This document shows positions 1-8,623 of a DNA stretch of 64,000 nucleotides, piece after piece. A program made the position numbers and the translations under genes. Under the pieces are notes generated by a model. That model saw only the letters and a list, made by a program, of their open reading frames with translations. It did no database searches and was not told the DNA's origin. This DNA comes from Amnibacterium sp. CER49 (GTDB lineage: Bacteria; Actinomycetota; Actinomycetes; Actinomycetales; Microbacteriaceae), in assembly GCF_029846255.1 (NCBI RefSeq), contig NZ_JARVWQ010000001.1:1302001-1366000 (forward strand), read 5' to 3'. Position 1 is the stretch's first letter; every line of letters starts with the position of its first letter.

Positions 1-1
1 C

Positions 2-445
2 GAGACCGTGCCGCGGATCTTCAAGCGCATCCGGCCCGCCTTCCGGTACGAGCGCTCCCTCGGCGTGATCACGATGGCCCGCGACGCCGGCCTCGTGACG
101 AAGTCGAACCTGATCCTCGGCATGGGCGAGGAGCCGAACGAGGTGCTCCAGGCCCTCGAGGACCTCCATACCGCCGGCTGCGACATCATCACCCTGACGC
201 AGTACCTGCGGCCCACCCCCCGCCACCTGCCGGTGGCGCGGTGGGTCAAGCCGGACGAGTTCGCGGACTTCAAGACCGCCGCCGAGGAGATCGGGTTCCT
301 CGGCGTCCTCGCCGGCCCGCTCGTGCGCTCCTCCTACCGCGCCGGACGGCTGTGGGCGCAGTCGATGCTCGCGAAGGGCCGTGAGATCCCCGAGGGGCTG
401 CAGCACCTCGCCGACCCGGCCCTCGGCTTCGCGCAGGCGGTCTGA
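2..445 (+). CDS. lipA: Lipoyl synthase, C-terminal part (5' end outside window)
   Basis: LipA is a radical-SAM enzyme that inserts two sulfur atoms into octanoyl groups on lipoyl-dependent enzymes. The window opens inside the gene; 147 residues remain, reading in frame from base 2. The remnant begins at the ETVPR stretch and carries the family signatures [16 protein letters not shown], the [15 protein letters not shown] segment with the conserved RSSY near the C-terminus, and a short tail. The radical-SAM and auxiliary cluster cysteines are upstream of the window. The next gene is convergent 24 bases away, so lipA ends its transcription unit here. Identity is very secure from the C-terminal motifs; only the true start cannot be seen. 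Confidence 0.96.
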   Translation, partial: ETVPRIFKRIRPAFRYERSLGVITMARDAGLVTKSNLILGMGEEPNEVLQALEDLHTAGCDIITLTQYLRPTPRHLPVARWVKPDEFADFKTAAEEIGFLGVLAGPLVRSSYRAGRLWAQSMLAKGREIPEGLQHLADPALGFAQAV

Positions 446-469
446 GGGCCTCCGCCCGCAACGGGCCCG

Positions 470-1867
470 TCAGGACCCGCGGTCGCGGCGGCCGTCGGTG
501 CGCTCGGACGTCTCGGAGCGCGACTCGATGCGTCGCAGCACCATCGAGGCGAGGTCGCGGAGCGTCTCGAGCTCGTCACGGCTGTAGGCGCGGGGCACGC
601 GGTCGAAGACGGTGAGCGCGCCGAGGTAGTGCCCGTCGGTGGTGATGAGGGGTGCCGCGGCCATCGAGCGGAAGCGCTCGCCGCCCGTCACCATCGGGTT
701 GTCGCGGGTGCGCGCGTCGAGGAGCGCGTCCGGGATGGCCCACGGGGCGTCGCCCGGATCGGCGGCCGACCGGATGACGAGGTTGCGGTCGACGTACCGC
801 TCGTCCCAGCCGGTGCTCGAGGCGAACCAGATGCGGTCGGCGGCGATGATCGCGACGAGCGCGACCGGCACCCGCAGCAGCGCGGCGGCGAGGCGGGTCG
901 CCCGGTCGAACACCTCGTCGGGCTCGGTCCCGAGCACGTCGGCCCGCCGCACCGCGGCGAGGCGCTCGGGCTCGTCGCGCGCGAGCAGGTGCGGTGCGAC
1001 GCGGCGGTGCGCGACGAGGTCGTCGACGATCACCGTCTGGAAGGCGTCCGACGCCTCGTCGGCCGGGATCCTGTCGTCGGGGTCGCGAGCGGTCATCGCA
1101 CGGATGATCGCCGCGATGCCGGGCGGCACGTCGTCCGGGACCTCGGGATCGGCGTCGAGCCGAGCGAGCGTCGACTCGACGACCGAGCCCGGGAACGCGA
1201 CCCGCGCCGTGGCCGCCTCGAGCAGCACGAGGCCGAGCGAGTAGACGTCGGAGGCCGCGGTCATGTCGAGGCCCTCGACCTGCTCCGGGCTCAGGTAGGC
1301 GGCCGTGCCGGTGGTGGTCTCCCCGTCCGCGTGCGTGCCGATGAGCGAGGCGATGCCGAAGTCGGCGAGCTTGCCGCGGAGCCGCCGCGCGGCCCCCCGG
1401 GTCGCGAGCAGGACGTTCGCCGGCTTGATGTCACGATGCAGGAAGCCCGCCTCGTGCACGGCCTGCAGCCCGTCCGAGAGGTCGAAACCGAGGTAGCAGA
1501 CCTGTCCGGGCTCGAGCGGGCCGTTGCGCCGCAGGTGCTCCCGGAGGTCCTGGCCGGGGATGTACTCCATGACGAGATAGATCCGCGGGTGCGCCGGATC
1601 GCTGGCGTCGACCCCCGCGTCGAAGAGCGTCGTCAGCGCGTGGTGGTTCAGCGAGGCGATGAGCTTCGCCTCGGCCTCCTGCACCTGCAGGTCGTCCGGG
1701 GTCTCGGCCGTCGCCCGGAAGACCTTGATGGCGACGTCGCGGTTCAGCAGCGTGTCGCGGGCGAGGTAGACGGTCGCCATGCCGCCGCGACCGAGCACGC
1801 GACCGACGGCGTAGCGGTTCGCGAGGCGGGCGGGCACCTGACGGCCCGCGGGCTCCTGCGCGCTCAC
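470..1867 (-). CDS. Soluble serine/threonine protein kinase fused to a GAF domain
   Basis: 465 residues from a GTG start. Residues about 18-275 form a Hanks-type kinase: glycine loop GRGGMATV (26-33), ATP lysine K48, catalytic loop HRDIKPAN (144-151), DFG (169-171), and a YLSPEQ segment as the APE equivalent. Residues about 310-450 form a GAF sensor domain, ending in an arginine-rich tail. No membrane span or PASTA repeat is present, so it is probably a cytosolic kinase whose activity is set by a small ligand or redox state sensed by GAF; the ligand is unknown. It is monocistronic and convergent with lipA. The start is chosen because it gives a short N-terminus before the glycine loop; no good Shine-Dalgarno is visible. 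Confidence 0.88.
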   Translation of the reverse strand: MSAQEPAGRQVPARLANRYAVGRVLGRGGMATVYLARDTLLNRDVAIKVFRATAETPDDLQVQEAEAKLIASLNHHALTTLFDAGVDASDPAHPRIYLVMEYIPGQDLREHLRRNGPLEPGQVCYLGFDLSDGLQAVHEAGFLHRDIKPANVLLATRGAARRLRGKLADFGIASLIGTHADGETTTGTAAYLSPEQVEGLDMTAASDVYSLGLVLLEAATARVAFPGSVVESTLARLDADPEVPDDVPPGIAAIIRAMTARDPDDRIPADEASDAFQTVIVDDLVAHRRVAPHLLARDEPERLAAVRRADVLGTEPDEVFDRATRLAAALLRVPVALVAIIAADRIWFASSTGWDERYVDRNLVIRSAADPGDAPWAIPDALLDARTRDNPMVTGGERFRSMAAAPLITTDGHYLGALTVFDRVPRAYSRDELETLRDLASMVLRRIESRSETSERTDGRRDRGS

Positions 1868-1969
1868 CCCGGCCCACCGATCGGCTCGCCGCGCCGCACC
1901 GGCGCGGGACGGCTGCGGCAGGACGCGATGCGGACGGGACGGCGAGTGACCCCGGGAACCAGGGCGCGG

Positions 1970-2158
1970 TCACTCCTCCAGAAGCTGGTAGACCCATTCA
2001 CCGGACGGTCCCCGGCCCTCGCTCAGCACGTAGTGGTTGCCGTCGTAGCCGAGCTCGGCGGGTGGCTGTGCGTCGCCGCCGAGCTCGATCGTGAGCGGGA
2101 TGGCGACGTCGAGCCGGGCGTGCGGGTTCGGTACGAGCAGGGCCCCGGCAGTCGCCAT
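1970..2158 (-). CDS. Small hypothetical protein (62 aa)
   Basis: A 62-residue reading frame from an ATG at 2158, ending in GEWVYQLLEE. It is not recognised. It has no signal peptide or membrane segment; the first half is mildly hydrophobic with alternating beta-like patches (LDVAIPLTIEL) and the second is glycine-rich. Support for a real gene comes from codon pattern and from an AAGACT hexamer exactly six bases before the ATG, the same leaderless-promoter arrangement as many genes here. It lies between the kinase-GAF gene and the DUF1345 gene on the same strand, with 82 bases to the latter. Confidence 0.6.
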   Translation of the reverse strand: MATAGALLVPNPHARLDVAIPLTIELGGDAQPPAELGYDGNHYVLSEGRGPSGEWVYQLLEE

Positions 2159-2164
2159 GGCTCC

Positions 2165-2170
2165 AGTCTT
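2165..2170 (-). promoter_or_regulatory. -10 hexamer of a probable leaderless promoter
   Basis: AAGACT read on the minus strand, six bases before the ATG at 2158. The same AGACTGG context recurs before the genes at 42922 and 55416. A start of transcription at or next to the A of ATG is inferred. Confidence 0.5.
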
Positions 2171-2240
2171 GACTCCGCGGTGGGAACCGGCTGCACGGCG
2201 GTCGAGCGACCGCCGTGCATCCGCTCCGGACGCGCGGGAC

Positions 2241-2930
2241 TCAGCCGGCGAGGCCGGCGAGCAGGTTGACCGTTGAGGCGAGCACGACCGCACCGAAGAC
2301 GTAGGAGAGCAAGGCGTGCCGCAGGATCGTCGCACGCATGACGCCCGTCTGGATGTCGGTGTCCGACACCTGGAACGTCATGCCGACCGTGAACGCGAGG
2401 TAGGCGAACTCGACGTAGCGCGGCGGCTCGTCCTGGTTGAAGCTGACCCCGCCGTCGGGCCCCGAGTAGTAGAGCTCGGCGTAGCGCAACGTGAAGAGCG
2501 TGTGGACGACGAGCCACGAGAGCGCGACGCTGACGAGGGCGAGCAGCGCGAGCAGGTCCTTGATGCCGGGCGCGGTGCTCTTCGCCCCGGCGAGCACGCC
2601 GACGACCGCGACGAGGCTCGCCACGCTGGCGATCAGCAGGATGAAGTCGGCGGTGCTCCGGTGGGGGTTCTGCCGGGTCGCTGCGCGGGCGGTCTCGTCG
2701 GCGTCCTTGTTGCCGATGACGATCCAGGTCCAGAGCAGGTAGACGCCGGCGGCGGCAACCCAGCCCACGTCGAGGGCGATGCGCCATCCGCCGAGCAGGG
2801 CCGTGATGCCGCCCGCCAGCAGCCCGGCGATGACGGTGACGGTGAGCCGCAGGACGGTGCGCCGTCGGGTCGCGGACTCGTCCCGGGCAGGGGCCTCCGA
2901 ACGATGGCCCTGCTTCTCCGAGGTGCTCAT
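2241..2930 (-). CDS. DUF1345 family membrane protein
   Basis: 229 residues, starting with a charged cytoplasmic stretch (about 25 residues rich in E, R and K), followed by roughly five to six hydrophobic helices. The first two, VLRLTVTVIAGLLAGGI and the VGWVAAAGVYLLWTWI segment, and the later FILLIASVASLVAVVGV and LLALLALVSVALSWLVV match the layout of DUF1345 integral membrane proteins. The conserved HTLFTLRYAELYY stretch after helix four and the FxxD..PxYxEFAYLAFTVGMTFQVSD segment are characteristic of that family. Function is not established; the family is widespread in actinobacteria. Weak leaderless signal: CACCAT six bases before the ATG. Confidence 0.85.
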   Translation of the reverse strand: MSTSEKQGHRSEAPARDESATRRRTVLRLTVTVIAGLLAGGITALLGGWRIALDVGWVAAAGVYLLWTWIVIGNKDADETARAATRQNPHRSTADFILLIASVASLVAVVGVLAGAKSTAPGIKDLLALLALVSVALSWLVVHTLFTLRYAELYYSGPDGGVSFNQDEPPRYVEFAYLAFTVGMTFQVSDTDIQTGVMRATILRHALLSYVFGAVVLASTVNLLAGLAG

Positions 2931-2999
2931 GCGCGAATGGTGCCAGTGAGCACGCTGAGGGCGGACTGATTCTCCACAGCTCCTCGACGGCGCGCCGCC

Positions 3000-3443
3000 T
3001 CAGAGCGCGGTCGTGACCGGGACCTCGAGGGAACGGGCGAGCACGAGCACCTCCGGGACCGCGTCGGACGGCACCACCACGAGCGCGTGCGCGTCGGTGC
3101 CCGGCTCCTCCAGGCGGAGGAGCCGGTGGCCGTGCTCGGCGAGCACCCGGTCCGCGGCGGCGATCGCCTCCGCGAGGTCGTCGGTGTCGGTCACCTCGTC
3201 GAGGTCGGGCTGCAGGCGGAACACCCGCGGCAGCTGCACGAGCGCGTCCGAGAGCTCCATGCCGGTGTCCTCGGCGTCGAGGTAGGCGAGCGCGCCCGCG
3301 TCGTCGAGCCCGTCGAGCAGCGTCTCCCAGGCGTCGCCGTCCGGCTCGCCGAGGGCGGCCTCCACCGCGGGCGGGAGCAGCTCGTCGTCGTCGAGCAGCG
3401 CGCAGAGCCGCCGCCAGTCGTCCGTGGTCCCCATCGGGTCCAT
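3000..3443 (-). CDS. Acidic hypothetical protein, DUF6630-like
   Basis: 147 residues, very acidic (many D and E), no membrane segment or signal. It begins with WRRLCALLDDDE and has a GLDDAGALAYLDAEDTG stretch, a LPRVFRL stretch and a C-terminal LLRLEEPG..ALVVVP pattern, which together resemble the DUF6630 family as I remember it; I cannot run the profile. The start is either ATG 3443 or the in-frame ATG at 3434 (MGTTDDW). It ends convergent with nothing and is 15 bases downstream of the end of the next gene on the same strand, suggesting readthrough from it is unlikely to matter. Function unknown. Confidence 0.7.
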   Translation of the reverse strand: MDPMGTTDDWRRLCALLDDDELLPPAVEAALGEPDGDAWETLLDGLDDAGALAYLDAEDTGMELSDALVQLPRVFRLQPDLDEVTDTDDLAEAIAAADRVLAEHGHRLLRLEEPGTDAHALVVVPSDAVPEVLVLARSLEVPVTTAL

Positions 3444-3458
3444 GGTGCCCGACGGGCC

Positions 3459-4316
3459 TCAGCGGTACGTGTAGAACCCCTCGCCCGACTCGACTCCGAG
3501 CAGCCCCCGGTCGAGGTAGTCGCGCTGCAGCCGCGCCGCGAACGCCCGCGACTCCGCGTTCCCCGCGATCGACACGGCGTAGGCCGTGCGGAGGCCGACC
3601 ACGTCGAAGATCTGGAACGGCCCGAGCGGGGCACCCGTGGCGATGCGCCAGGTCGCGTCGATGGTCGCCGGGTCGGCCACGTCCTTCATGAAGAGCCCGG
3701 CGGCCGCATCGAGGAACGGCACGAGCAGCGAGTTGAGCACGTAGCCCGGCTGCTCCTTGCGCAGCCGGATGGGCACCATGCCGATCTCCTCGGCGAAGGC
3801 GGCGACCCGGTCGGCGACAGCCGGGTCGGTGCGGGACGTGCCCATGATCTCGGCCGTGTTCTGCGCCCAGATGTGATTCGCGAAGTGCAGCGCGAGGAAC
3901 CGCTCGGGGCGGCCGGTCGACTCCACGAGATCGCTCGGCAGCAGCGTCGACGAGTTCGTCGCGAGCACCGTCCGCTCCGGCGCCACCTGCGCGAGGGCGC
4001 GATACACCCCGCGCTTCAGCTCGAGCGACTCGGGGACCGCCTCGATCACGAGGTCGGCGTCGGCGACCGCGGCGGCGAGGTCCGTCTCGAAGCGGATGCC
4101 CGCCGCGGCGGCGCGCACCGCGTCGGGATCCGCGTCGCGCACCTCACCGAGGTACTGCCCGACGATCGCGTCGAGCCGGCCCCGGGCCTGCGCCACGGCC
4201 TCGTCGCTCACGTCGTACGAGGTGACGGCGAAGCCGTGCACGGCGGTCTGGAAGGCGATCTGCATCCCGAGGACGCCGGCGCCGAGCACCGTGACCCGCT
4301 CGAACGACGACGACAT
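3459..4316 (-). CDS. 3-hydroxyacyl-CoA dehydrogenase (FadB/HBD type)
   Basis: 285 residues. An N-terminal Rossmann fold starts VTVLGAGVLGMQIA (NAD-binding GxGxxG) and is followed by the DLVIEAVPESLELK segment, LATNSSTLLPSDLV, and the catalytic-histidine region RFLALHFANHIW, then the C-terminal helical dimerisation domain ending GEGFYTYR, the usual end of this family. It oxidises L-3-hydroxyacyl-CoA to 3-ketoacyl-CoA with NAD, in fatty-acid breakdown or butyrate-type metabolism. ATG at 4316 was chosen because AGGAG lies 4-5 bases upstream. There is no thiolase or enoyl-CoA hydratase beside it, so its substrate class is not given by context. Confidence 0.9.
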   Translation of the reverse strand: MSSSFERVTVLGAGVLGMQIAFQTAVHGFAVTSYDVSDEAVAQARGRLDAIVGQYLGEVRDADPDAVRAAAAGIRFETDLAAAVADADLVIEAVPESLELKRGVYRALAQVAPERTVLATNSSTLLPSDLVESTGRPERFLALHFANHIWAQNTAEIMGTSRTDPAVADRVAAFAEEIGMVPIRLRKEQPGYVLNSLLVPFLDAAAGLFMKDVADPATIDATWRIATGAPLGPFQIFDVVGLRTAYAVSIAGNAESRAFAARLQRDYLDRGLLGVESGEGFYTYR

Positions 4317-4421
4317 GGTGCTCCTGCTTCCGATGGGCGGTGGCGCCCAGCATCGCCGGTCGTTCCCGACAGGTCGCCGCGCTGGCCCCTCGTGGTAGGG
4401 ATCAGGGGGAGGTGAGGCCGG

Positions 4422-5096
4422 ATGACCGATGTGCCGGTCGACGCGCTGTTCCGCGGCATCGACCTCACCGGCGTGCTCGCGAACGCGGTGCTCGGCGGCG
4501 TGCTCGCGCGTCAGGAGCGGCTCGATCCCATCGGGTTCGCGGCGCTCGCGACGCTGTCGGGCCTCGGCGGCGGCCTGATCCGGGACACCCTGCTGCAGCA
4601 CGGACCGCCGATCGCGCTGCGGGACTACGCGTACGTGCTCACCGCGATCGCCGGGGCGGTGATCGCGTTCCTCCTCGAGGTGCAGGGCGGGTTCTGGGAC
4701 CGCGTCTTCCCCTTCGTCGACGCCGTGTCGCTCGGCTGCTGGGCGGCCACCGGTGCGCAGCGCACCCTCGCCGACGGGCTCGGCTGGCTGCCCGCGATCC
4801 TGCTCGGCACGATCACCGCGGTCGGCGGGGGGCTCGTCCGCGACGTGGTGATGCGGCGCGTGCCCGGCATCTTCGGGGGCAACACCCTCTACGCCACCTC
4901 GGCGCTCGTCGCGAGCGGCGTGATGGTGGCGTGCTCGGTGCTCGGGGCACCGACGGCGGGCCTCGTCGTCTCGACGGTCACCGGGGCGGGCCTCACGCTG
5001 CTCGCGCGGTGGCGGGGGTGGCAGCTGCCGGCCGCGCCCTCGGGCCCGCGCCCGGTCTGGCGGAACCTGCGGCGCGGGCGGCGGCCGAGGCGGTAG
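4422..5096 (+). CDS. TRIC-type / UPF0126 family membrane cation channel
   Basis: 224 residues with two repeated three-helix units: the first around LSGLGGGLIRDTLLQHG and the second around ITAVGGGLVRDVVMRRVPGIF. The duplicated GGGxxRD motif is the hallmark of the UPF0126/TRIC family, whose prokaryotic members form trimeric potassium-permeable channels. Seven hydrophobic helices are apparent and the C-terminus is basic (PRPVWRNLRRGRRPRR). The ATG at 4422 has an AGGTGAGG Shine-Dalgarno eight bases upstream. It is divergent from the dehydrogenase at 4316 and convergent with the PspC gene, whose stop is 3 bases away. Confidence 0.9.
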   Translation: MTDVPVDALFRGIDLTGVLANAVLGGVLARQERLDPIGFAALATLSGLGGGLIRDTLLQHGPPIALRDYAYVLTAIAGAVIAFLLEVQGGFWDRVFPFVDAVSLGCWAATGAQRTLADGLGWLPAILLGTITAVGGGLVRDVVMRRVPGIFGGNTLYATSALVASGVMVACSVLGAPTAGLVVSTVTGAGLTLLARWRGWQLPAAPSGPRPVWRNLRRGRRPRR

Positions 5097-5099
5097 GGG

Positions 5100-5285
5100 T
5101 CAGGCGCGCTCGGCGGGCATGACGATCCACAGGAGCACGTAGATGATCACCTGCGGGCCGGGCAGGAACACCGACAGCACGAAGACGAGCCGCACGAACC
5201 ACGCCGGCAGGTCGAAGCGGCGGGCGAGGCCCGCGCAGACACCGGCGATCACGCGGCCGCGGCGGGGACGGACGAGGGCGCTCAT
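5100..5285 (-). CDS. PspC domain membrane protein
   Basis: 61 residues that are essentially a single PspC domain: VRPRRGRVIAGVCAGLARRF followed by DLPAWFVRLVFVLSVFLPG and an IIYVLLWIVMP ending. PspC proteins sit in the membrane and are linked to envelope-stress responses; in actinobacteria they may occur alone, as here, or joined to a sensor kinase. No kinase or response regulator is adjacent. ATG 5285 is preceded by CATACT at a 6-base gap, pointing to a leaderless transcript rather than a ribosome-binding site. Confidence 0.88.
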   Translation of the reverse strand: MSALVRPRRGRVIAGVCAGLARRFDLPAWFVRLVFVLSVFLPGPQVIIYVLLWIVMPAERA

Positions 5286-5291
5286 CGCGGC

Positions 5292-5297
5292 AGTATG
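5292..5297 (-). promoter_or_regulatory. -10 hexamer of the PspC gene, leaderless arrangement
   Basis: CATACT on the minus strand, six bases before the ATG at 5285; the hexamer is identical to that before putA (57268). No Shine-Dalgarno is present in between. Confidence 0.55.
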
Positions 5298-5307
5298 ACC
5301 GGCCGAG

Positions 5308-5376
5308 TGCAGGGGATCCACCGTCCTGCAGGGCCGCAGCACGCCTGCTCACCTGCACCGCGGCGGATCCCCTGCA
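5308..5376. repeat. Intergenic inverted repeat, 12-base perfect arms
   Basis: TGCAGGGGATCC at 5308-5319 is the exact inverse of GGATCCCCTGCA at 5365-5376; pairing extends after one mismatch by CCG/CGG (5321-5323 with 5361-5363). The 37-base interior contains the palindrome CCTGCAGG and further short repeats. It lies between the flavoprotein gene (stop 5392) and the PspC gene (start 5285), both on the minus strand. It may end transcription of the upstream gene. Confidence 0.75.
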
Positions 5377-5391
5377 TCCCGGGACGACGGG

Positions 5392-6348
5392 TCAGCCGGT
5401 GCGTGCGAGCGCGTCGGCGAGCGCCGCCTCGGTGTCGAGGGCGACGAGCGCCTCGTTCATCGCCGCTCCTGCCTCGGTGCCGTCGCCGACCGCCGTCGCG
5501 ACCTTGAGCGACGGGTCGACCACGTTGCCGGCGGCCCAGAGCCCCGGGACGCTCGTCGCGCCCGCGCGGCTCACCTCGACGAAGACGCCGGCTCCCCGCT
5601 CGGTCGTCGCGGCGCCGAGCATGCGCAGCAGGGCGTCGTTCGGCACGGCCCGTGGGGTCACGAAGACCCGGTCGACCGTGCGGCGCTCGCCTGCGACCCG
5701 GACGCCCGTGAGCCGGTCCCCCAGCGAGAGCACCTGCTCGACGCGTCCCGGCAGCACCTCGACGCCCCGCGCCTCGAGGGCGCGGCGGTGCGCCCTGCTC
5801 GGCTCGAAGGCGTCGTGCGTGAGCAGCACCACCCGCGTCGACCACTGCCGCAGCAGCAGCGCGCGCGAGACGCCTCCCTCGTCCGTGGCGAGCAGCGCGA
5901 TGCGCGCGTCGCGCGACTCCCAGCCGTCGCAGTACGGGCAGACGACGGCGCCGCGGCCCCACTGCTCGGCGAGGCCCGGGACGTCGGGCAGCTCGTCGCG
6001 GACGCCGGTGGCGACGAGCAGCTGACGGGCCGAGGTGGTGCCGCCGTCCGCGAAGGCCACGAGGAAGCCGTCGTCCATGCGCTCGACCGCCCTCGCCTCG
6101 CCGCGGCGGAGCACGCCGTCGTAGCGGGCCACCTCGGCGCGCCCACGCTCGAGCAGCACCGACGGCGGCGAGCCGTCGAAGCCGAGCACGCCGTGCGAGT
6201 GGGCGGCGGACGCGTTGCGCGGCTCCCCGCCGTCGACGACGAGCACGCGCCGCCGCGCCCGCGCGAGGGTGAGCGCCGCACCGAGGCCGGCCCCGCCGCC
6301 GCCGAGCACGAGCGCGTCCCACTCGGCTCCCCTTCCGCGATCCTGCAC
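5392..6348 (-). CDS. NAD(P)/FAD-dependent oxidoreductase, thioredoxin-reductase-like
   Basis: 318 residues. An N-terminal FAD-binding fold begins DALVLGGGGAGLGAALTLARA. The active-site region reads VVCPYCDGWESRD, giving a CPYC pair in the position of the CxxC redox disulfide of thioredoxin reductases. A middle NAD(P)-binding segment (RIALLATDEGGVSRALLLRQW) and the C-terminal FAD motif PGLWAAGNVVDPSLKVATAVGDG complete the fold. It likely reduces a disulfide substrate, but no thioredoxin gene is adjacent and members of this subfamily also act as ferredoxin- or holomycin-type oxidoreductases. It is 6 bases after the VOC gene on the same strand, so the two probably form an operon. Confidence 0.87.
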   Translation of the reverse strand: MQDRGRGAEWDALVLGGGGAGLGAALTLARARRRVLVVDGGEPRNASAAHSHGVLGFDGSPPSVLLERGRAEVARYDGVLRRGEARAVERMDDGFLVAFADGGTTSARQLLVATGVRDELPDVPGLAEQWGRGAVVCPYCDGWESRDARIALLATDEGGVSRALLLRQWSTRVVLLTHDAFEPSRAHRRALEARGVEVLPGRVEQVLSLGDRLTGVRVAGERRTVDRVFVTPRAVPNDALLRMLGAATTERGAGVFVEVSRAGATSVPGLWAAGNVVDPSLKVATAVGDGTEAGAAMNEALVALDTEAALADALARTG

Positions 6349-6354
6349 GAGCGC

Positions 6355-6747
6355 CTAGCCCTCCAGCACGCTCGCGACGCCGACGAGGTGCCCCTCGGGG
6401 TCGTGGAAGTGGCCGATCACGAGGTTCGTGCGGGGCTCGCGCACCGGCCCGAGCACGCGCGTGCCGCCGAGCTCCTCCGCCTTCGCGAGCGCCTGCTCGA
6501 CGTCGGGCACGGCCACGTAGAAGATCACGTGGCCCGGATACGCCGGACCCCCGCCGACGCCGCCCGGGATGCCGGTGCCGTCCTCGGCCGTGTAGCGCGG
6601 AACGAAGCCGTAGCGGCCGTGGTCGGAGACGGAGTCGGACACGGGGTTGCTCGTGTCGTACTCCCAGCCGAACAGCTCGCCGAAGTACTGCTGGAGCCGC
6701 TCCGGATCCCTGCCCGTGATCTCGAAGTGGACGACCGGCTGCGCCAT
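6355..6747 (-). CDS. VOC (glyoxalase/bleomycin-resistance fold) protein
   Basis: 130 residues with the paired beta-alpha-beta-beta-beta units of the VOC superfamily: VVHFEITGRDPERLQQYFGELFGW at the start and HVIFYVAVPDVEQALAKAEELGGTRV in the second half, ending in FHDPEGHLVGV. The glutamate-containing DPEGH end is where metal ligands usually sit. Substrate unknown. ATG 6747 has GGAGGGAG seven bases upstream. It is upstream of, and probably cotranscribed with, the flavoprotein gene. Confidence 0.88.
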   Translation of the reverse strand: MAQPVVHFEITGRDPERLQQYFGELFGWEYDTSNPVSDSVSDHGRYGFVPRYTAEDGTGIPGGVGGGPAYPGHVIFYVAVPDVEQALAKAEELGGTRVLGPVREPRTNLVIGHFHDPEGHLVGVASVLEG

Positions 6748-6858
6748 GACCGTGCTCCCTCCGGCGCCGCGGCCGACGCCCCGGGGTCAAGACAACCCGA
6801 CCGCACCTGCGGGGAACGGGCATGCGCGCTGTGCGGGCGCCTCATCCTGCGGAGCGGG

Positions 6859-7962
<1,104 letters not shown>

Positions 7963-8046
7963 GCTGCACCTCGCTTCCGCCGGCCACCATCGGCCGCGTC
8001 GCTCCATTCAGCAGCAGGATTCGGGGCAGCGCCAGACCCGGCGAAC

Positions 8047-8060
8047 TTCTGCGCGGAGAA
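8047..8060. promoter_or_regulatory. Candidate Lrp-family operator in the ald/lrp gap
   Basis: TTCT-N6-AGAA with a CGCG core (12 of 14 positions symmetric) between the divergent ald and Lrp-type genes. Lrp/AsnC proteins bind imperfect 13-15 bp palindromes; assignment is by position only. Confidence 0.35.
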
Positions 8061-8087
8061 CGCTCCCGCGACTCTCATACGTTCGAC

Positions 8088-8093
8088 TAGCGT
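8088..8093 (+). promoter_or_regulatory. -10 hexamer, leaderless arrangement, Lrp-family gene
   Basis: TAGCGT seven bases before the GTG at 8101, with no Shine-Dalgarno between. Confidence 0.5.
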
Positions 8094-8100
8094 GCCCGGC

Positions 8101-8583
8101 GTGAGCCTCGCGCCGAATGTCGCCGTCCCGCGCCTCGACGAGGTCGACCGCCGCATCCTCGACGCGCTGCGCGTGAACGCCCGCCTTCCGAACAACCGGC
8201 TCGCCGAGCTCGCGGGGGTCGCGCCCTCCACGTGCCTCCAGCGGGTGCGGGCCCTGCAGGACGCCGGCGTGATCCGCCGGTTCACCGTCGACCTCGACCC
8301 GACCGCCCTCGGCTACGGCCTGCAGGCCCTCGTCTCGATCCGGATCACGCCCGGGGCGCGCGACCAGCTCGCCGCGTTCGCCGAGCAGCTGCGGTCGCTG
8401 CCCGAGGTGTCGCAGTTCTTCTACCTCGCGGGCTCGGCCGACTTCATCGTGCACTTCCAGGCCCGCACGACGCAGGACCTCAAGGACTTCGTCACCGAGA
8501 AGCTCTCCACGAACCCGATCGTCGCCTCGACCAACACGAGCCTGATCTTCGAGCACGACGTGAACGTGCTCGGGCTGTCCTAG
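8101..8583 (+). CDS. Lrp/AsnC family transcriptional regulator (AldR-like)
   Basis: 160 residues: an N-terminal winged helix-turn-helix (VDRRILDALRVNARLPNNRLAE followed by VAPSTCLQRVRALQDAGVI) and a C-terminal RAM ligand-binding domain (GYGLQALVSIRITPG, VSQFFYLAGSADFIVHF). Such proteins assemble into octamers that sense amino acids. Divergence from ald suggests that it controls alanine dehydrogenase, as AldR does in mycobacteria; this is inference from position. GTG 8101 is preferred to the GTG at 8092 because the TAGCGT promoter hexamer then sits at the seven-base distance seen repeatedly in this window. Confidence 0.9.
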   Translation: MSLAPNVAVPRLDEVDRRILDALRVNARLPNNRLAELAGVAPSTCLQRVRALQDAGVIRRFTVDLDPTALGYGLQALVSIRITPGARDQLAAFAEQLRSLPEVSQFFYLAGSADFIVHFQARTTQDLKDFVTEKLSTNPIVASTNTSLIFEHDVNVLGLS

Positions 8584-8611
8584 GCCCGGCTCCGGCCCGC
8601 TCCCGCGGCGC

Positions 8612-8617
8612 TACGCT
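8612..8617 (+). promoter_or_regulatory. -10 hexamer, leaderless arrangement, LacI-family gene
   Basis: TACGCT six bases before the GTG at 8624. Confidence 0.55.
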
Positions 8618-8623
8618 CCGAGC

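Noticed and set aside
629-2269. Long open frame on the plus strand opposite the kinase-GAF gene
   Set aside because: Arginine/valine/glycine-rich low-complexity translation with no domain, produced by codon bias of the real gene on the other strand.
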